64,000 bases of DNA from Nocardia grenadensis NBRC 108939 (GCF_001613445.1 NZ_BDCJ01000022.1:62001-126000), one strand, 5' to 3'. Positions 41,439-50,128 are shown, numbered from the stretch's first letter. Notes: a model not told the origin generated them from the letters alone. Made by a program: numbers and translations.

Positions 41439-42476
41439 TCAGAAATCGGCCGGGGTCTCTTCCGTCGCGGTCACATCCGCACCGATCCCCAGCTTTTCCT
41501 TGATCTTCTTCTCGACCTCGTCCCGGATATCGGTGTTCTCCAGGAGGAATTTGCGGGCGTTCTCCTTACCTTGGCCGAGCTGATCGCCCTCGTAGGTGTA
41601 CCAGGAGCCGGACTTGCGGATGAATCCGTGCTCCACCCCCATATCGATCAGCGAGCCCTCCTTCGAAATTCCGTGCCCGTACAGAATGTCGAATTCGGCC
41701 TGCTTGAACGGCGGGGAGACCTTGTTCTTCACGACCTTGACGCGGGTCCGGTTACCGACCGCGTCGCTCCCGTCCTTCAGGGTTTCGATACGGCGCACAT
41801 CCAGCCGCACGGACGCGTAGAACTTCAGCGCCTTACCACCCGTGGTCGTTTCGGGGGAACCGAACATGACGCCGATCTTCTCGCGCAGCTGGTTGATGAA
41901 GATGGCGGTGGTGCCGGAATTGTTCAGGGCACTGGTCATCTTGCGCAGCGCCTGGCTCATCAGGCGGGCCTGCAGGCCGACGTGACTGTCACCCATTTCG
42001 CCCTCGATCTCGGCGCGGGGCACCAGGGCGGCCACCGAGTCGATGACGATGATGTCGATGGCACCGGAGCGGACCAGCATATCGGCGATCTCCAGGGCCT
42101 GTTCACCGGTATCGGGCTGGGACACCAGCAGCGCATCGGTATCGACACCGAGTTTGGCGGCGTAATCGGGATCGAGGGCGTGCTCGGCGTCGATGAAGGC
42201 CGCAACGCCCCCGGCGGCCTGCGCGTTGGCGACCGCGTGCAGCGCGACCGTGGTCTTACCGGAGGACTCCGGACCGTAGACCTCCACGATGCGGCCGCGG
42301 GGCAGACCCCCGATCCCCAGGGCGACGTCGAGCGCGATGGAACCGGTCGGGATCACCGAGACCGGCTGGCGGGCTTCTTCACCGAGGCGCATCACCGCCC
42401 CTTTGCCGAAGCTCTTCTCGACCTGCGCGAGCGCGAGTTCGAGCGCTTTGTCGCGGTCATAGGGCTGTGGCGCCAT
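41439..42476 (-). CDS. recA: Recombinase RecA
   Basis: The protein has 345 residues. Walker A (GPESSGKT) is at 68-75, Walker B is IDIIVIDSVAAL, loop L1 includes EGEMGDSHVG, and L2 includes the TTTGGKALKFY region. RecA forms filaments on single-stranded DNA, drives recombination and stimulates LexA self-cleavage. No intein interrupts it, unlike M. tuberculosis recA. AGGGGAG precedes the ATG. An SOS box lies 90 bp upstream. recX follows at 4 bp. Confidence 0.98.
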   Translation of the reverse strand: MAPQPYDRDKALELALAQVEKSFGKGAVMRLGEEARQPVSVIPTGSIALDVALGIGGLPRGRIVEVYGPESSGKTTVALHAVANAQAAGGVAAFIDAEHALDPDYAAKLGVDTDALLVSQPDTGEQALEIADMLVRSGAIDIIVIDSVAALVPRAEIEGEMGDSHVGLQARLMSQALRKMTSALNNSGTTAIFINQLREKIGVMFGSPETTTGGKALKFYASVRLDVRRIETLKDGSDAVGNRTRVKVVKNKVSPPFKQAEFDILYGHGISKEGSLIDMGVEHGFIRKSGSWYTYEGDQLGQGKENARKFLLENTDIRDEVEKKIKEKLGIGADVTATEETPADF

Positions 42477-42566
42477 CTGACTCCCCTTTTCACCGGGTGG
42501 TAGGTAGGTGGTGTGGTTGGCGCCCACAGTAGAGGGCGGCACCGACAAGTTCCGGCCTCAGCCTAG

Positions 42567-42582
42567 ACGAACAGGTGTTCGA
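42567..42582. promoter_or_regulatory. SOS (LexA) box upstream of recA
   Basis: ACGAACAGGTGTTCGA matches TCGAAC-N4-GTTCGA at 11 of 12 fixed positions and is 90 bp before the recA start. Confidence 0.88.
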
Positions 42583-42792
42583 GTCAAGCTACGCGGCCGC
42601 GCGTCGCGGGCCCCTCGGCACGCCGGTCCATCACTGCGGGAGCTCGGTCGTATCGCCCTCCGGCCGGGGCCCGTGGATGCGCCGCTGTGCCCAGGTGATG
42701 GGTATATCGTCGATACTCGCCTCCCGCCGCGCCACCAGCCCGTCCGGCGCGAACTCCTGCTGTTCGTTGCCGTAGCTGCACCACCACCAGGC

Positions 42793-43020
42793 ATGCTCGA
42801 TCAACGCCCCCACCTCGGTGAACCGCCGGCCTTCGATCTGCTGAACACGCGATGGATCGAGCACGGCCCGCGCGACCTGCGCACCGATGTGGCCGGTCTG
42901 CGGATCTGGCTGGAATCGGCGGGCCTGGCCGGCACGGCTCCGACGGGCGAAACGGACCCTGGAGGCGCTGCTCACCGCCCGCTCCGCCGTATACGACGCG
43001 GTCGTGCAAGCGGCGCGCAT
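42793..43020 (+). pseudogene. Frameshifted, truncated ABATE-domain (CGNR zinc-finger family) gene
   Basis: From the ATG at 42793 the plus strand encodes MLDQRPHLGEPPAFDLLNTR, then DVAGLRIWLESAGL. This is the opening of the ABATE domain found in actinobacterial CGNR proteins. At about 42940-42962 the similarity moves to the next frame, which continues RTLEALLTARSAVYDAV, the following ABATE helices. The C-terminal zinc finger (CGNR) is missing, and the sequence soon runs into the DUF3046 gene on the other strand. It looks like a decayed regulator. The same stretch is open on the minus strand with high GC3, so a minus-strand gene cannot be fully excluded. Confidence 0.5.
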
Positions 43021-43058
43021 CATGCGACGCCGCGGCTCACCGCTCCGTGCGCGCCACA

Positions 43059-43253
43059 TCACCAGCGCGAGCGCGGCACGTCGAATTCGGCGCACAGTGC
43101 ACGCCATACATCACGCGGATCGACACCGGCTTCGATGGCGACAGCACCGGTCCGGCCGCCGAGCGCGGGGATGACGTGATCGTTGAGCAGGGTGTCGCCC
43201 CGGGCCTCGCCGAATTCGGTGTGCATGAGTTCCTGGAATTCCGTCAACCGCAC
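43059..43253 (-). CDS. DUF3046 small protein (Rv2738c type)
   Basis: This 64-residue protein begins VRLTEFQELMHTEFGEARGD, and RDVWRALCAEFDVPRSRW ends it. The pattern is that of DUF3046, a short actinobacterial family regularly encoded just upstream of recA (Rv2738c in M. tuberculosis). The function is unknown. The GTG start gives the family length. It lies 43 bp downstream of the glycosyltransferase gene in the same direction. Confidence 0.88.
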   Translation of the reverse strand: MRLTEFQELMHTEFGEARGDTLLNDHVIPALGGRTGAVAIEAGVDPRDVWRALCAEFDVPRSRW

Positions 43254-43296
43254 CCGGCACAAGATACCCGCATCGACCTCGGCGGGCTCGGGACGG

Positions 43297-44460
43297 TCAG
43301 TGCGCCCGCACCGAGTCCAGGACCCGGTGGCAGATCTGTACCGGATCGGCCACCTCGGCGGTTCCCGCGGCCGCCGTCCGCGCCGCCGCCGTGAAACCCG
43401 GCTCGGCCAGCAGCCGCAGCACCGCGACGCGCACCGCCTCCGGGGTGAGCGGGCGGACCAGCAACGACGACCCCTGACGTTGCGCGCGATTGGCGAGTTC
43501 CCACTGGTCGCCGCCACCCGGGACGGTCACCACGGGTACTCCCGCGGCCAATGATTTCGCCAGGAGCCCGTGTCCACCGCCGCCGACCACCACGGCGGCG
43601 TGGGTGAGGAGTTCGTCCTGCCGGCCGAGCCCGGCGGTCGCCCATTCCGGCAACGATCCCGGTGGCTCGTCGAGCATCGAGATCGCCACCCGCACTCCGG
43701 CTCCCGCCAGTGCCTTCAGCACCGTCTCCGCCATTCCGGCCACCCCGGTGTGCGCGGTGGACGGCGCCACCACCACCAAGGGGCCGTCCCCCGGCGGTAA
43801 TTCCAGGCGCCGGTCGGTGGGCTCCCACAACAGCGGGCCGACCAGTTCGGCCTCCTGCGGCCAGTCCGGCCGTGGTACCTCCAGCGCGGGCAGGGTGGCG
43901 ACGAGCCGCGCCGCCGGACCCGGATCGGTGGCCGGCAGCCCCACCCCGGCCCGAGCGGCCTCCCGCTGCCGCTGCCCGGTCCGCACCGCGCGCGCGGTGA
44001 ACATGCGCAGCACCGAGTCCCGGGCGCGACCGCGTACCCCGGTGCCCGGCGCGAGCCCGCTGCCGATCGGCGGCAGCCCTTTCGATGGAAGGTAGAGCGG
44101 ATGCGGTGACAGTTCGACCCACGGCACCCGCAACCGTTCGGCGGCCATTCCGCCTCCCGCGGTGAGCACATCGGAGACGACCAGCTCCGGCAGCATCGCC
44201 CCGAGTTCGGGCAGGATCTCGGTCGAGATGTAGGCCGCCCGTTGATGAATCCGCGCACCGGCGTCGCCGTCGTCGTCGATCGGCCTGGGCGCCAGCCCCT
44301 TCAACCGCCGCACGCCGATACCGGCCGCCCGCGCGGCCTCGAACCAGCGCGGTCCGGTGAAGAGGACAGGATCGTCACCCGCATCCCGGAAACGCAGGCA
44401 GAGCGCGATAGCGGGAAACGCATGACCCGGATCGGGACCGGCGACGACAGCCACTCGCAT
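43297..44460 (-). CDS. Glycosyltransferase, UGT/MurG-like (Rv2739c type)
   Basis: This 387-residue GT-B fold enzyme has an N-domain beginning MRVAVVAGPDPGHAFPAIAL, with the glycine-rich loop seen in UGT/GT1 enzymes. The C-domain contains the donor-binding segment LLTHAAVVVGGGGHGLLAKS and GVPVVTVPGGGDQWELANR, matching the nucleotide-sugar site of GT1 proteins. Donor and acceptor are unknown; possible targets are lipids or secondary metabolites. In M. tuberculosis Rv2739c holds the same place. The ATG at 44460 has no alternative with better conservation. Confidence 0.88.
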   Translation of the reverse strand: MRVAVVAGPDPGHAFPAIALCLRFRDAGDDPVLFTGPRWFEAARAAGIGVRRLKGLAPRPIDDDGDAGARIHQRAAYISTEILPELGAMLPELVVSDVLTAGGGMAAERLRVPWVELSPHPLYLPSKGLPPIGSGLAPGTGVRGRARDSVLRMFTARAVRTGQRQREAARAGVGLPATDPGPAARLVATLPALEVPRPDWPQEAELVGPLLWEPTDRRLELPPGDGPLVVVAPSTAHTGVAGMAETVLKALAGAGVRVAISMLDEPPGSLPEWATAGLGRQDELLTHAAVVVGGGGHGLLAKSLAAGVPVVTVPGGGDQWELANRAQRQGSSLLVRPLTPEAVRVAVLRLLAEPGFTAAARTAAAGTAEVADPVQICHRVLDSVRAH

Positions 44461-44582
44461 CCGGTCATGCTATCGGCGCGCCCGCGGGCGCGCCGAGTCC
44501 GGGCCGTGCTTCGGTGGCCGTGCCGAGCCGGCCGCCGGGGCGCTGTCCGCCACAGTGATACCGCATTTCCCGTGCCGGTGGC

Positions 44583-45296
44583 TCAGCCGGCGAAGGTGTA
44601 CAGCTCGAACCCGACGGCGCGCTCACCGGCGAAACCGTCCACCGGGCCCGTGGTCATCGCGACCACCGCGCGCACCTGATCGGCCACCGGCTCCGGACTC
44701 AACGCCTCCAGGTAGCGCCGGTGTTCGGCCAATGACGCCTCGGCGGCGCCGATGGTGGCGGTGACGTCCACCGCGTGGGTGGCGCCCGCCGGGACGGCCA
44801 CGGCCGCCCAGCGCGCGGTCCACGGCGGTACCGCGGTGATCTCGGGGAAGATCCACTCGTTGCCGGCATCGGATACCGCGTCGAGCGCCGCGCGGCCGAC
44901 GGCCCGGTGGTCGGCGCTGTTGACGATGCCGGGGGCCCAGGTCGACCCGAAATGTCCCAGCACCACCAGTTCCGGACGATGCCGGCGGATCGCCGCGGCC
45001 AGATCGCGGCGCAGCGCCGGGTTCGCTTCGATCCGACCGTCCGGATGGCCGAGGAAGTGCACCTCGCCGACCCCGACGACCGCGGCCGCGGCCCGCTCTT
45101 CGGCTTCCCGTAGCGGGCCCGCCTCGGCGGGCGGCATACCGACGATCCCCGCCTCGCCGTAGGTCACCAGCAGATAGCGCACATCTTTCCCCTGACCGGT
45201 CCAGCGGGCCACCGCGGCGGCCACTCCGTACTCGATATCGTCGGGGTGCGCGACGATCACCAGGGCCCGCTGCCAATCCTCCGGAAGGTGCTGCAT
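44583..45296 (-). CDS. PIG-L/LmbE family deacetylase
   Basis: The protein has 237 residues. The zinc-binding AHPDD motif (VIVAHPDDIEYG) is near residues 15-20 and a second ligand His lies in NSADHRAVGRAAL (near 125). The family removes N-acetyl groups from sugars or sugar conjugates, including mycothiol intermediates (MshB, Mca). This member is shorter than MshB (about 300 residues), so another substrate is likely. The ATG directly precedes QHLPEDWQRAL. It is downstream of the small membrane protein gene in the same direction. Confidence 0.88.
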   Translation of the reverse strand: MQHLPEDWQRALVIVAHPDDIEYGVAAAVARWTGQGKDVRYLLVTYGEAGIVGMPPAEAGPLREAEERAAAAVVGVGEVHFLGHPDGRIEANPALRRDLAAAIRRHRPELVVLGHFGSTWAPGIVNSADHRAVGRAALDAVSDAGNEWIFPEITAVPPWTARWAAVAVPAGATHAVDVTATIGAAEASLAEHRRYLEALSPEPVADQVRAVVAMTTGPVDGFAGERAVGFELYTFAG

Positions 45297-45388
45297 GGAG
45301 CCATTCGAACACAGACGCCCGCCCGGTGACACGGAAAAGCCGGATGACCCTCCGGGCGAAGAGGCATCCGGCCGCATGTTCGCGCGGA

Positions 45389-45562
45389 TCAGACCTTGGT
45401 GACCGAGTTGTCGGCCGAGCCGGAAATCGCCTTGTAGAGCAGGTACAGCCCGAACACCACCGCACTGATCACCAGGATCGGGAACAGTCCTTTGATGAGT
45501 GCGCCGATCACCGCCAGCGCGATCCAGACGACGGCGACCACGCCGATGATCTTCCACAACAT
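45389..45562 (-). CDS. Small two-helix membrane protein
   Basis: This 57-residue protein is almost entirely hydrophobic: helix 1 about 3-20 (WKIIGVVAVVWIALAVIG) and helix 2 about 24-44 (LFPILVISAVVFGLYLLYK), with a short polar tail. GGAGG lies 5-8 bases before the ATG. The family is not recognised. It lies between the PIG-L gene and the psp cluster on the same strand and could be part of envelope stress functions (inference). Confidence 0.7.
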   Translation of the reverse strand: MLWKIIGVVAVVWIALAVIGALIKGLFPILVISAVVFGLYLLYKAISGSADNSVTKV

Positions 45563-45671
45563 TTTGTGCCTCCCAGCGGTTGTCTCCTGCTTCGAGCATG
45601 GCACCGCGGACACGGGAAATCACCAGGTGAAGCGCAATATCCGGGGAAGATCAGGGTTGACCCTGAGACCG

Positions 45672-46598
45672 TTACGGGCGGGTGCGAACGCCGGGCGCCT
45701 CGACCGGCGGCTGCCACGCGGCGGGCGGCAGCGGTCCGGGGGCCCGGTCGGCGAGCTCGGTGAGTGCCTGTGCCCAGCCGTCCATCCGGTCGGCGGCGTG
45801 TCGCAGCTCGGCGACGATACCGTCGAACTCGTAGCGGAGCGCTCCGGATTCGTCGACGGCGAGCACCCTGGTGGCCGCGGCGACCACCTGCTCGTACTCG
45901 GCCACGCCGCCGTCGAGCCGGGCGACGATCGACCGCAATGTCTCCTCGAGCCGGTGTACGTCGGCCGCGTCGGTGATCTCGGCCGCTCCCCCACCGAGGA
46001 CACGAACCGCACCTTCCATCGTGGCGATATCGGCGGCCAGCGCGGTGAGCGCGGCGGCGCCGGAACCGGCGGTGGCGATCAGATCCTCGAGTTCGTCGGC
46101 GGGCAGCCGCCTCGACCGAGCGATCTGCCCGGCCACCTCGTGCAACGCGCGTTCGGCGCGCGCCAATCGAGCCATGGCGGGCCGGGCGGCGGACCGACCG
46201 GAGGGAAGTTTGCGCGGGAGATAGCCGGCGAGCGGCAGCGGCGTCTGCCGGAGCCGCAGATAACGGCGGGTACTCAACGCGGCACCGGTGACCAGAGCGA
46301 CCGCCCCGCCGCCGAGCACCACGACCGCCCAGGCGGGAGCGGACAGGATCACCAGCCCGACCGCCCCGGCGGTGGTGAGACCGGAGACCGTGCCGAGACC
46401 GATACTGCGCCGTCGGGCCCGGCGGCGCCGGCGGAGTTCGCGTTCCCGGGGATCCGCCCAGCGGCGGACCGCGACGAGCGCGTTCTCGCCGGCCTCTCGC
46501 AGACTGTCGGCGACATAGGCCGCCTGCGGCTGCAGTTCGGGCCAGGCGCGGGCGAACTCCCGGGACCCGCTGCGGAATCGGGACCTGTCAGACTTCAT
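45672..46598 (-). CDS. pspM: Phage-shock envelope stress protein PspM
   Basis: The protein has 308 residues. A basic N-terminal region with an Arg cluster (about 52-65) is followed by two membrane helices at about 70-88 and 90-106. A long helical C-terminal part (150-290) is probably cytoplasmic. Position after pspA and topology match Rv2743c, the mycobacterial membrane partner of PspA in the ClgR-controlled response. GAGGA precedes the ATG, 29 bp after pspA. The third mycobacterial partner (PspN, Rv2742c) is not seen. Confidence 0.82.
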   Translation of the reverse strand: MKSDRSRFRSGSREFARAWPELQPQAAYVADSLREAGENALVAVRRWADPRERELRRRRRARRRSIGLGTVSGLTTAGAVGLVILSAPAWAVVVLGGGAVALVTGAALSTRRYLRLRQTPLPLAGYLPRKLPSGRSAARPAMARLARAERALHEVAGQIARSRRLPADELEDLIATAGSGAAALTALAADIATMEGAVRVLGGGAAEITDAADVHRLEETLRSIVARLDGGVAEYEQVVAAATRVLAVDESGALRYEFDGIVAELRHAADRMDGWAQALTELADRAPGPLPPAAWQPPVEAPGVRTRP

Positions 46599-46627
46599 CG
46601 CTGTCCTCGCCGAACTCGGTGGAGCCG

Positions 46628-47461
46628 CTACTGCTGTGCGGTCCGATCCTTATCCATCTGTGGTTGTGGTTGTGCGGGTTCGGCTGCCGACTTCCCGGCG
46701 TCGAGCGCCGAACCGGTGTTTCCGGCGGGCAGGGCATCGCCGCGCATGGATGCCCGGATCTGCTCGAGCCGGCTGTGACCGGCCATCTGGACGCTGGCCT
46801 GCTGGACCTCGAGCATGCGCCCCTGGACGGTGTTCTGGGCGAGTTCGGCGGATCCCAGCGCAGTGGCGTAGCGGCGTTCGATCTTCTCCCGCACTGCGTC
46901 CAGGCTGGGGACGCTGCCGGGCGCGGACAGCGTGCTGTCCATCTGCTGCAGGGAGGCGCTGACCTGCTCCTGCATCTTGGCCTGTTCGAGCTGGCTGAGC
47001 AGTTTGGTGCGCTCGGCGACCTTCTGCTGGAGCAGCATGGCGTTCTGCTCCACCGCCTTCTTCGCCTGCGCGGCGGCCTGCAGCGACTGATCGTGCAGTA
47101 CCTTCAGGTCCTCGACCGACTGTTCGGCGGTGACCAACTGCGCGGCGAACGCCTCTGCGGCGTTGGTGTACTGGATGGCCTTCTCGGCATCACCCGCGGC
47201 ATTGGCCTGGTCGGCGAGGACGACGGCCTGACGGGCGTTGGCGTTGAGCTTCTCGACCTCGTCGAGCTGCCGGTTCAGCTTCATCTCCAGCTGACGCTGG
47301 TTCCCGATCACCGAGGCGGCCTGCTGGGACAGGGCCTGGTGCTGACGCTGGGCCTCTTCGATAGCCTGCTGAATCTGGACCTTCGGATCCGCGTGCTCCT
47401 CGATCTTGGAATCGAAGAGGGCCATCAGGTATTTCCAGGCCTTCGTGAACGGATTAGCCAT
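46628..47461 (-). CDS. pspA: PspA/IM30 family envelope-stress protein (35 kDa antigen type)
   Basis: This 277-residue protein starts MANPFTKAWKYLMALFDSKI, the amphipathic membrane-binding helix of PspA. A long coiled coil (about 25-205) and a Gln/Pro-rich tail follow. It polymerises on damaged membranes and preserves the proton gradient; in mycobacteria it also restrains ClgR. It lies 222 bp downstream of clgR, in the same direction. The ATG is unambiguous from conservation. Confidence 0.95.
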   Translation of the reverse strand: MANPFTKAWKYLMALFDSKIEEHADPKVQIQQAIEEAQRQHQALSQQAASVIGNQRQLEMKLNRQLDEVEKLNANARQAVVLADQANAAGDAEKAIQYTNAAEAFAAQLVTAEQSVEDLKVLHDQSLQAAAQAKKAVEQNAMLLQQKVAERTKLLSQLEQAKMQEQVSASLQQMDSTLSAPGSVPSLDAVREKIERRYATALGSAELAQNTVQGRMLEVQQASVQMAGHSRLEQIRASMRGDALPAGNTGSALDAGKSAAEPAQPQPQMDKDRTAQQ

Positions 47462-47656
47462 CGGTTGATCCCGCCTCCATCTACTGTGCCGCCTGGGCGA
47501 CTCGGAGTGCGCGACCGTCACGCACTCGGTATCTGCCTATCCTCCACCATGCGGCGCCGGGTCCCGGCCACCGAACGACGCCGCGTCTCGCCGAGAACGG
47601 CCGCGCCGACGCATACTACGAATCTATCCGGTCACCGGCGCCACGCGCATTGTCAC

Positions 47657-47685
47657 GATCGGGTATACGACGGCTATAACCGATC
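47657..47685 (-). terminator. Stem-loop at the clgR stop
   Basis: GATCGGGTATA and TATAACCGATC form an 11-bp stem with one mismatch and a 7-base loop, overlapping the clgR stop codon. It may attenuate or process the clgR-pspA transcript. The rest of 47462-47656 shows no gene. Confidence 0.4.
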
Positions 47686-48118
47686 AGGCCGCTTCGACCA
47701 GCACGAGCGGGCCGTTGGTGGGCGCCGGGATGACGATCCTGGTCTCGCCGTCGACCTGGGTCCGGGCACCGGTCGCGGCCGACGCGACGGCGGGTTCGGC
47801 GGCCGCGGGCTCGGCGGCCGGCTCGGCCGGTGCCGGAGTGGCCGCTGCGGCGGGTTCGCGGGCCGAGGTGGCGCCCGCCGGCAGGTCCTCGCCGGCGATC
47901 GCGGTGCTCACGTCCCACAGCACCCGGGACAGCGGGACGTCGAGCGCCTCGCAGATCGCGGCCAGCAATTCACTGGACGCTTCCTTACGACCCCGTTCGA
48001 CCTCGGAGAGATAGCCCAGGCTCACCCGCGCCGAGGTGGATACTTCGCGCAGGGTCCGGCTCTGGGCGAGGCGCGCACGCCGCAGACTGTCCCCGATCGC
48101 TTCTCGCAGCAGCGTCAT
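47684..48118 (-). CDS. clgR: Transcriptional regulator ClgR
   Basis: The protein has 144 residues. The XRE-type helix-turn-helix (about 8-65) contains TLREVSTSARVSLGYLSEVERGRKEAS as its conserved core. A low-complexity Ala/Pro-rich linker (80-115) and a hydrophobic tail ending VLVEAA follow. ClgR activates clp protease genes and the psp genes, and is itself degraded by Clp protease through its C-terminus; the terminal Ala-Ala fits such a degron. GGAGAAGGAG precedes the ATG. A SigE-like promoter lies about 61 bp upstream. Confidence 0.93.
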   Translation of the reverse strand: MTLLREAIGDSLRRARLAQSRTLREVSTSARVSLGYLSEVERGRKEASSELLAAICEALDVPLSRVLWDVSTAIAGEDLPAGATSAREPAAAATPAPAEPAAEPAAAEPAVASAATGARTQVDGETRIVIPAPTNGPLVLVEAA

Positions 48119-48178
48119 CGAGTTCTCCTTCTCCCGGTAGGCGTCGCCCACGGCACGCACGCGGTTCTCTCTTCGCAC

Positions 48179-48206
48179 AACGTCGGAACCGGCCCCGGGG
48201 GTTCCC
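48179..48206 (-). promoter_or_regulatory. Putative SigE-type promoter of clgR
   Basis: On the minus strand GGGAACC is followed after 17 bases by CGTTG (AACG at 48179-48182, GTTCCC at 48201-48206). This resembles SigE promoters, which drive clgR in mycobacteria. It lies just inside the end of the cinA-clgR gap. Confidence 0.45.
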
Positions 48207-48225
48207 GGGCCGGTCGCGGAACTGC

Positions 48226-48741
48226 TCACCGGGTGGGTGAATCGCCCCGCACGCACCGCAGCAGTTCCCGAACCGCGGCTTGCGTCGCTGTGAACCTGAT
48301 ATTCCACCGGTCGCCGGTGAGTTTCAACCGCATCACCTCGGTATGCCCGGGTCCGGCGAGCCCGAGGAAGACGGTGCCCACCTCGATCCCGTCCTGGGGA
48401 TCGGGCCCGGCGACCCCGGTGAGCGCGATTCCCCAGTCGGCACCGCAGCGGGTCCGGGCGCCGACCGCGAGCTCCTGTGCGGTACTCGCGGCCACCGGGC
48501 CCTCGGCGGCCAGGACCTGCTCATCGACCCCGGCCAGACTGTGTTTGAGGTCGGTCGCGTACACCACCAGTCCACCGCGTAGCACGGTGCTGGCACCGGG
48601 CACGCCGGCGATGGTGGCAGATACCAGGCCCGCGGTCAGCGATTCGGCGGTGGCGACGGTCTGTCCGCCGCCCTTCAGAGCGGCGACGAGATCGGCGGCC
48701 GCGCTGTCCGCGGTCAGCGGACCGGAGTGCCCGGCCGTCAT
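48226..48741 (-). CDS. CinA C-terminal domain protein, nicotinamide-nucleotide amidase (PncC-like)
   Basis: This 171-residue protein consists only of the CinA C-terminal domain: TVATAESLTAGLVSATIAGV, GGLVVYATDLKHSLAGV and GIALTGVAGPDPQDG are the family blocks. Such proteins deamidate nicotinamide mononucleotide in NAD recycling. The MTAGHS ATG overlaps the pgsA stop by 4 bases (ATGA), so the two are coupled. The order pgsA-cinA-clgR is common in actinobacteria. Catalytic Ser/Lys residues appear intact in the AESLTAG region (inferred from the family). Confidence 0.9.
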   Translation of the reverse strand: MTAGHSGPLTADSAAADLVAALKGGGQTVATAESLTAGLVSATIAGVPGASTVLRGGLVVYATDLKHSLAGVDEQVLAAEGPVAASTAQELAVGARTRCGADWGIALTGVAGPDPQDGIEVGTVFLGLAGPGHTEVMRLKLTGDRWNIRFTATQAAVRELLRCVRGDSPTR

Positions 48742-49391
48742 CCGCGGGTCCGGTGCGGTCCGGCGAGCCAGAGCCTGGCCGCCTGGCCGACGTAGTCAAG
48801 GCCGGTGACCACGGTGAGGACCAACGCGATCCACATCAGCGTCATTCCCGCGGTGGCGAAACCGCCCGAGAGCGGTAGCAGCAGCACGCCGATGGCCACC
48901 GATTGGACGAGGGTTTTGAGTTTCCCGCCGCGACCGGCCGGGATGACGCCGCGGCGCACCACCGCCAACCGCAACAGGGTGATCCCGATCTCGCGGGCGC
49001 AGATGACGACGGTCATCCACCACGGCAGATCACCCAGCAGCGAGAGCCCGATCAGTGCCGCACCGATCAGCGCCTTGTCCGCGATGGGGTCGGCGAGTTT
49101 GCCGAAATCGGTGACGAGACCGTATTTGCGGGCGAGCTGACCGTCGAACCGGTCGGTGATCGCGGCGAGGGCGAAGAGGAGGGTCGCGGTGATTCGCCAG
49201 CCGGTCTGGTGTCCGCCACCGGCGAACAGCGCCAGAACGAACAGCGGCACCAGCGCGATCCGGATCATGGTGAGGATGTTCGCGATGTTCAGCAGTGGAA
49301 CCGCGGATTCGGCGGGTGCGGGCACCGGCCCGCCGCGCGGTGGTCCGGGCACGGTCAGCCGCCGGTCCATCTCTTCGGGGTGCACGCTCAT
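48738..49391 (-). CDS. pgsA: CDP-diacylglycerol--glycerol-3-phosphate 3-phosphatidyltransferase
   Basis: The protein has about 217 residues. The CDP-alcohol phosphotransferase motif DRFDGQLARKYGLVTDFGKL continues to ADPIADK, with the Asp/Gly/Ala-Arg and Gly/Asp/Asp metal ligands. Four or five membrane helices surround it. It makes phosphatidylglycerophosphate at the inner membrane face. It corresponds to pgsA3 next to clgR in M. tuberculosis, one of several related CDP-alcohol transferases, so substrate is likely but not certain. The ATG of MSVHPEEM is preferred; a GTG at 49463 would add 24 residues. It is divergent from the argA-like gene. Confidence 0.88.
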   Translation of the reverse strand: MSVHPEEMDRRLTVPGPPRGGPVPAPAESAVPLLNIANILTMIRIALVPLFVLALFAGGGHQTGWRITATLLFALAAITDRFDGQLARKYGLVTDFGKLADPIADKALIGAALIGLSLLGDLPWWMTVVICAREIGITLLRLAVVRRGVIPAGRGGKLKTLVQSVAIGVLLLPLSGGFATAGMTLMWIALVLTVVTGLDYVGQAARLWLAGPHRTRG

Positions 49392-49501
49392 GGCCGCCTC
49401 TGCGTCGCGGCGCCGGGACAAGCGCGCGAGGTCGAGCGGGAGGGCGGAGTCTGCGGCACACACTCAGACTATCGGTAGCCCGGCCGACTACTGTGCACCC
49501 C

Positions 49502-50053
49502 ATGACCTCACGGGGACCACTGAGTGGTTCGATCAGCGACGTGCCCGGTACGCAGACCGCCACCGTGCGGGTGCGTCGCGCCCGCACCTCCGATGTCCCG
49601 GCGATCAAATCGCTCGTCGATGTGTACGCGGGCCGCATCCTGCTGGAGAAGAACCTCGTCAATCTGTACGAGTCGGTCCAGGAGTTCTGGGTGGCCGAGC
49701 TCGGCGACCGCGTGGTGGGCTGCGGTGCGCTGCACGTGCTGTGGGCCGACCTCGGTGAGGTACGCACGGTGGCGGTTCTGCCCGAGGTGAAGGGCCACGG
49801 TGTGGGCAAAGTCATCGTGGAGCATCTGGTCGAGGTGGCGCGGGAGCTCGAGCTGCGGCGGTTGTTCGTCCTCACCTTCGAGGTCGAGTTCTTCGCCCGG
49901 CACGGTTTCGCGGAGATCGAGGGCACCCCGGTGACCGCCGAGGTATACGCGGAGATGTGCCGGTCCTACGACACCGGTGTGGCGGAGTTCCTGGACCTCA
50001 GCTTTGTGAAACCCAACACTCTCGGCAACACCCGGATGCTCCTCACGCTCTGA
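49502..50053 (+). CDS. argA: Amino-acid N-acetyltransferase (short ArgA type, Rv2747-like)
   Basis: This 183-residue GNAT enzyme lacks the amino-acid-kinase domain of classical ArgA. The acetyl-CoA loop is VLPEVKGHGVGKVIVEHLV (near 95-115). RARTSDVPAIKSLVDVYAGR and FFARHGFAEI are characteristic of short N-acetylglutamate synthases in actinobacteria. Rv2747 of M. tuberculosis, at the same locus, makes N-acetylglutamate for arginine. The ATG at 49502 gives a 23-residue extension before the GNAT fold. Confidence 0.86.
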   Translation: MTSRGPLSGSISDVPGTQTATVRVRRARTSDVPAIKSLVDVYAGRILLEKNLVNLYESVQEFWVAELGDRVVGCGALHVLWADLGEVRTVAVLPEVKGHGVGKVIVEHLVEVARELELRRLFVLTFEVEFFARHGFAEIEGTPVTAEVYAEMCRSYDTGVAEFLDLSFVKPNTLGNTRMLLTL

Positions 50054-50128
50054 GATTCACCGCCCACGGCCGGACACCCTCCGTGGAGGAGGACACCACG
50101 GCACCACGGCGCGCACTAGAGTCGGCTG

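Noticed and set aside
41439..42476. RecA intein
   Set aside because: The protein is continuous at 345 residues with both loops intact; no insertion.
42631..43107. Minus-strand open frame upstream of recA
   Set aside because: It shares codon boundaries with the plus-strand ABATE-like sequence, so its good composition may be a mirror effect; no family was recognised. Kept as a doubt in the pseudogene entry.
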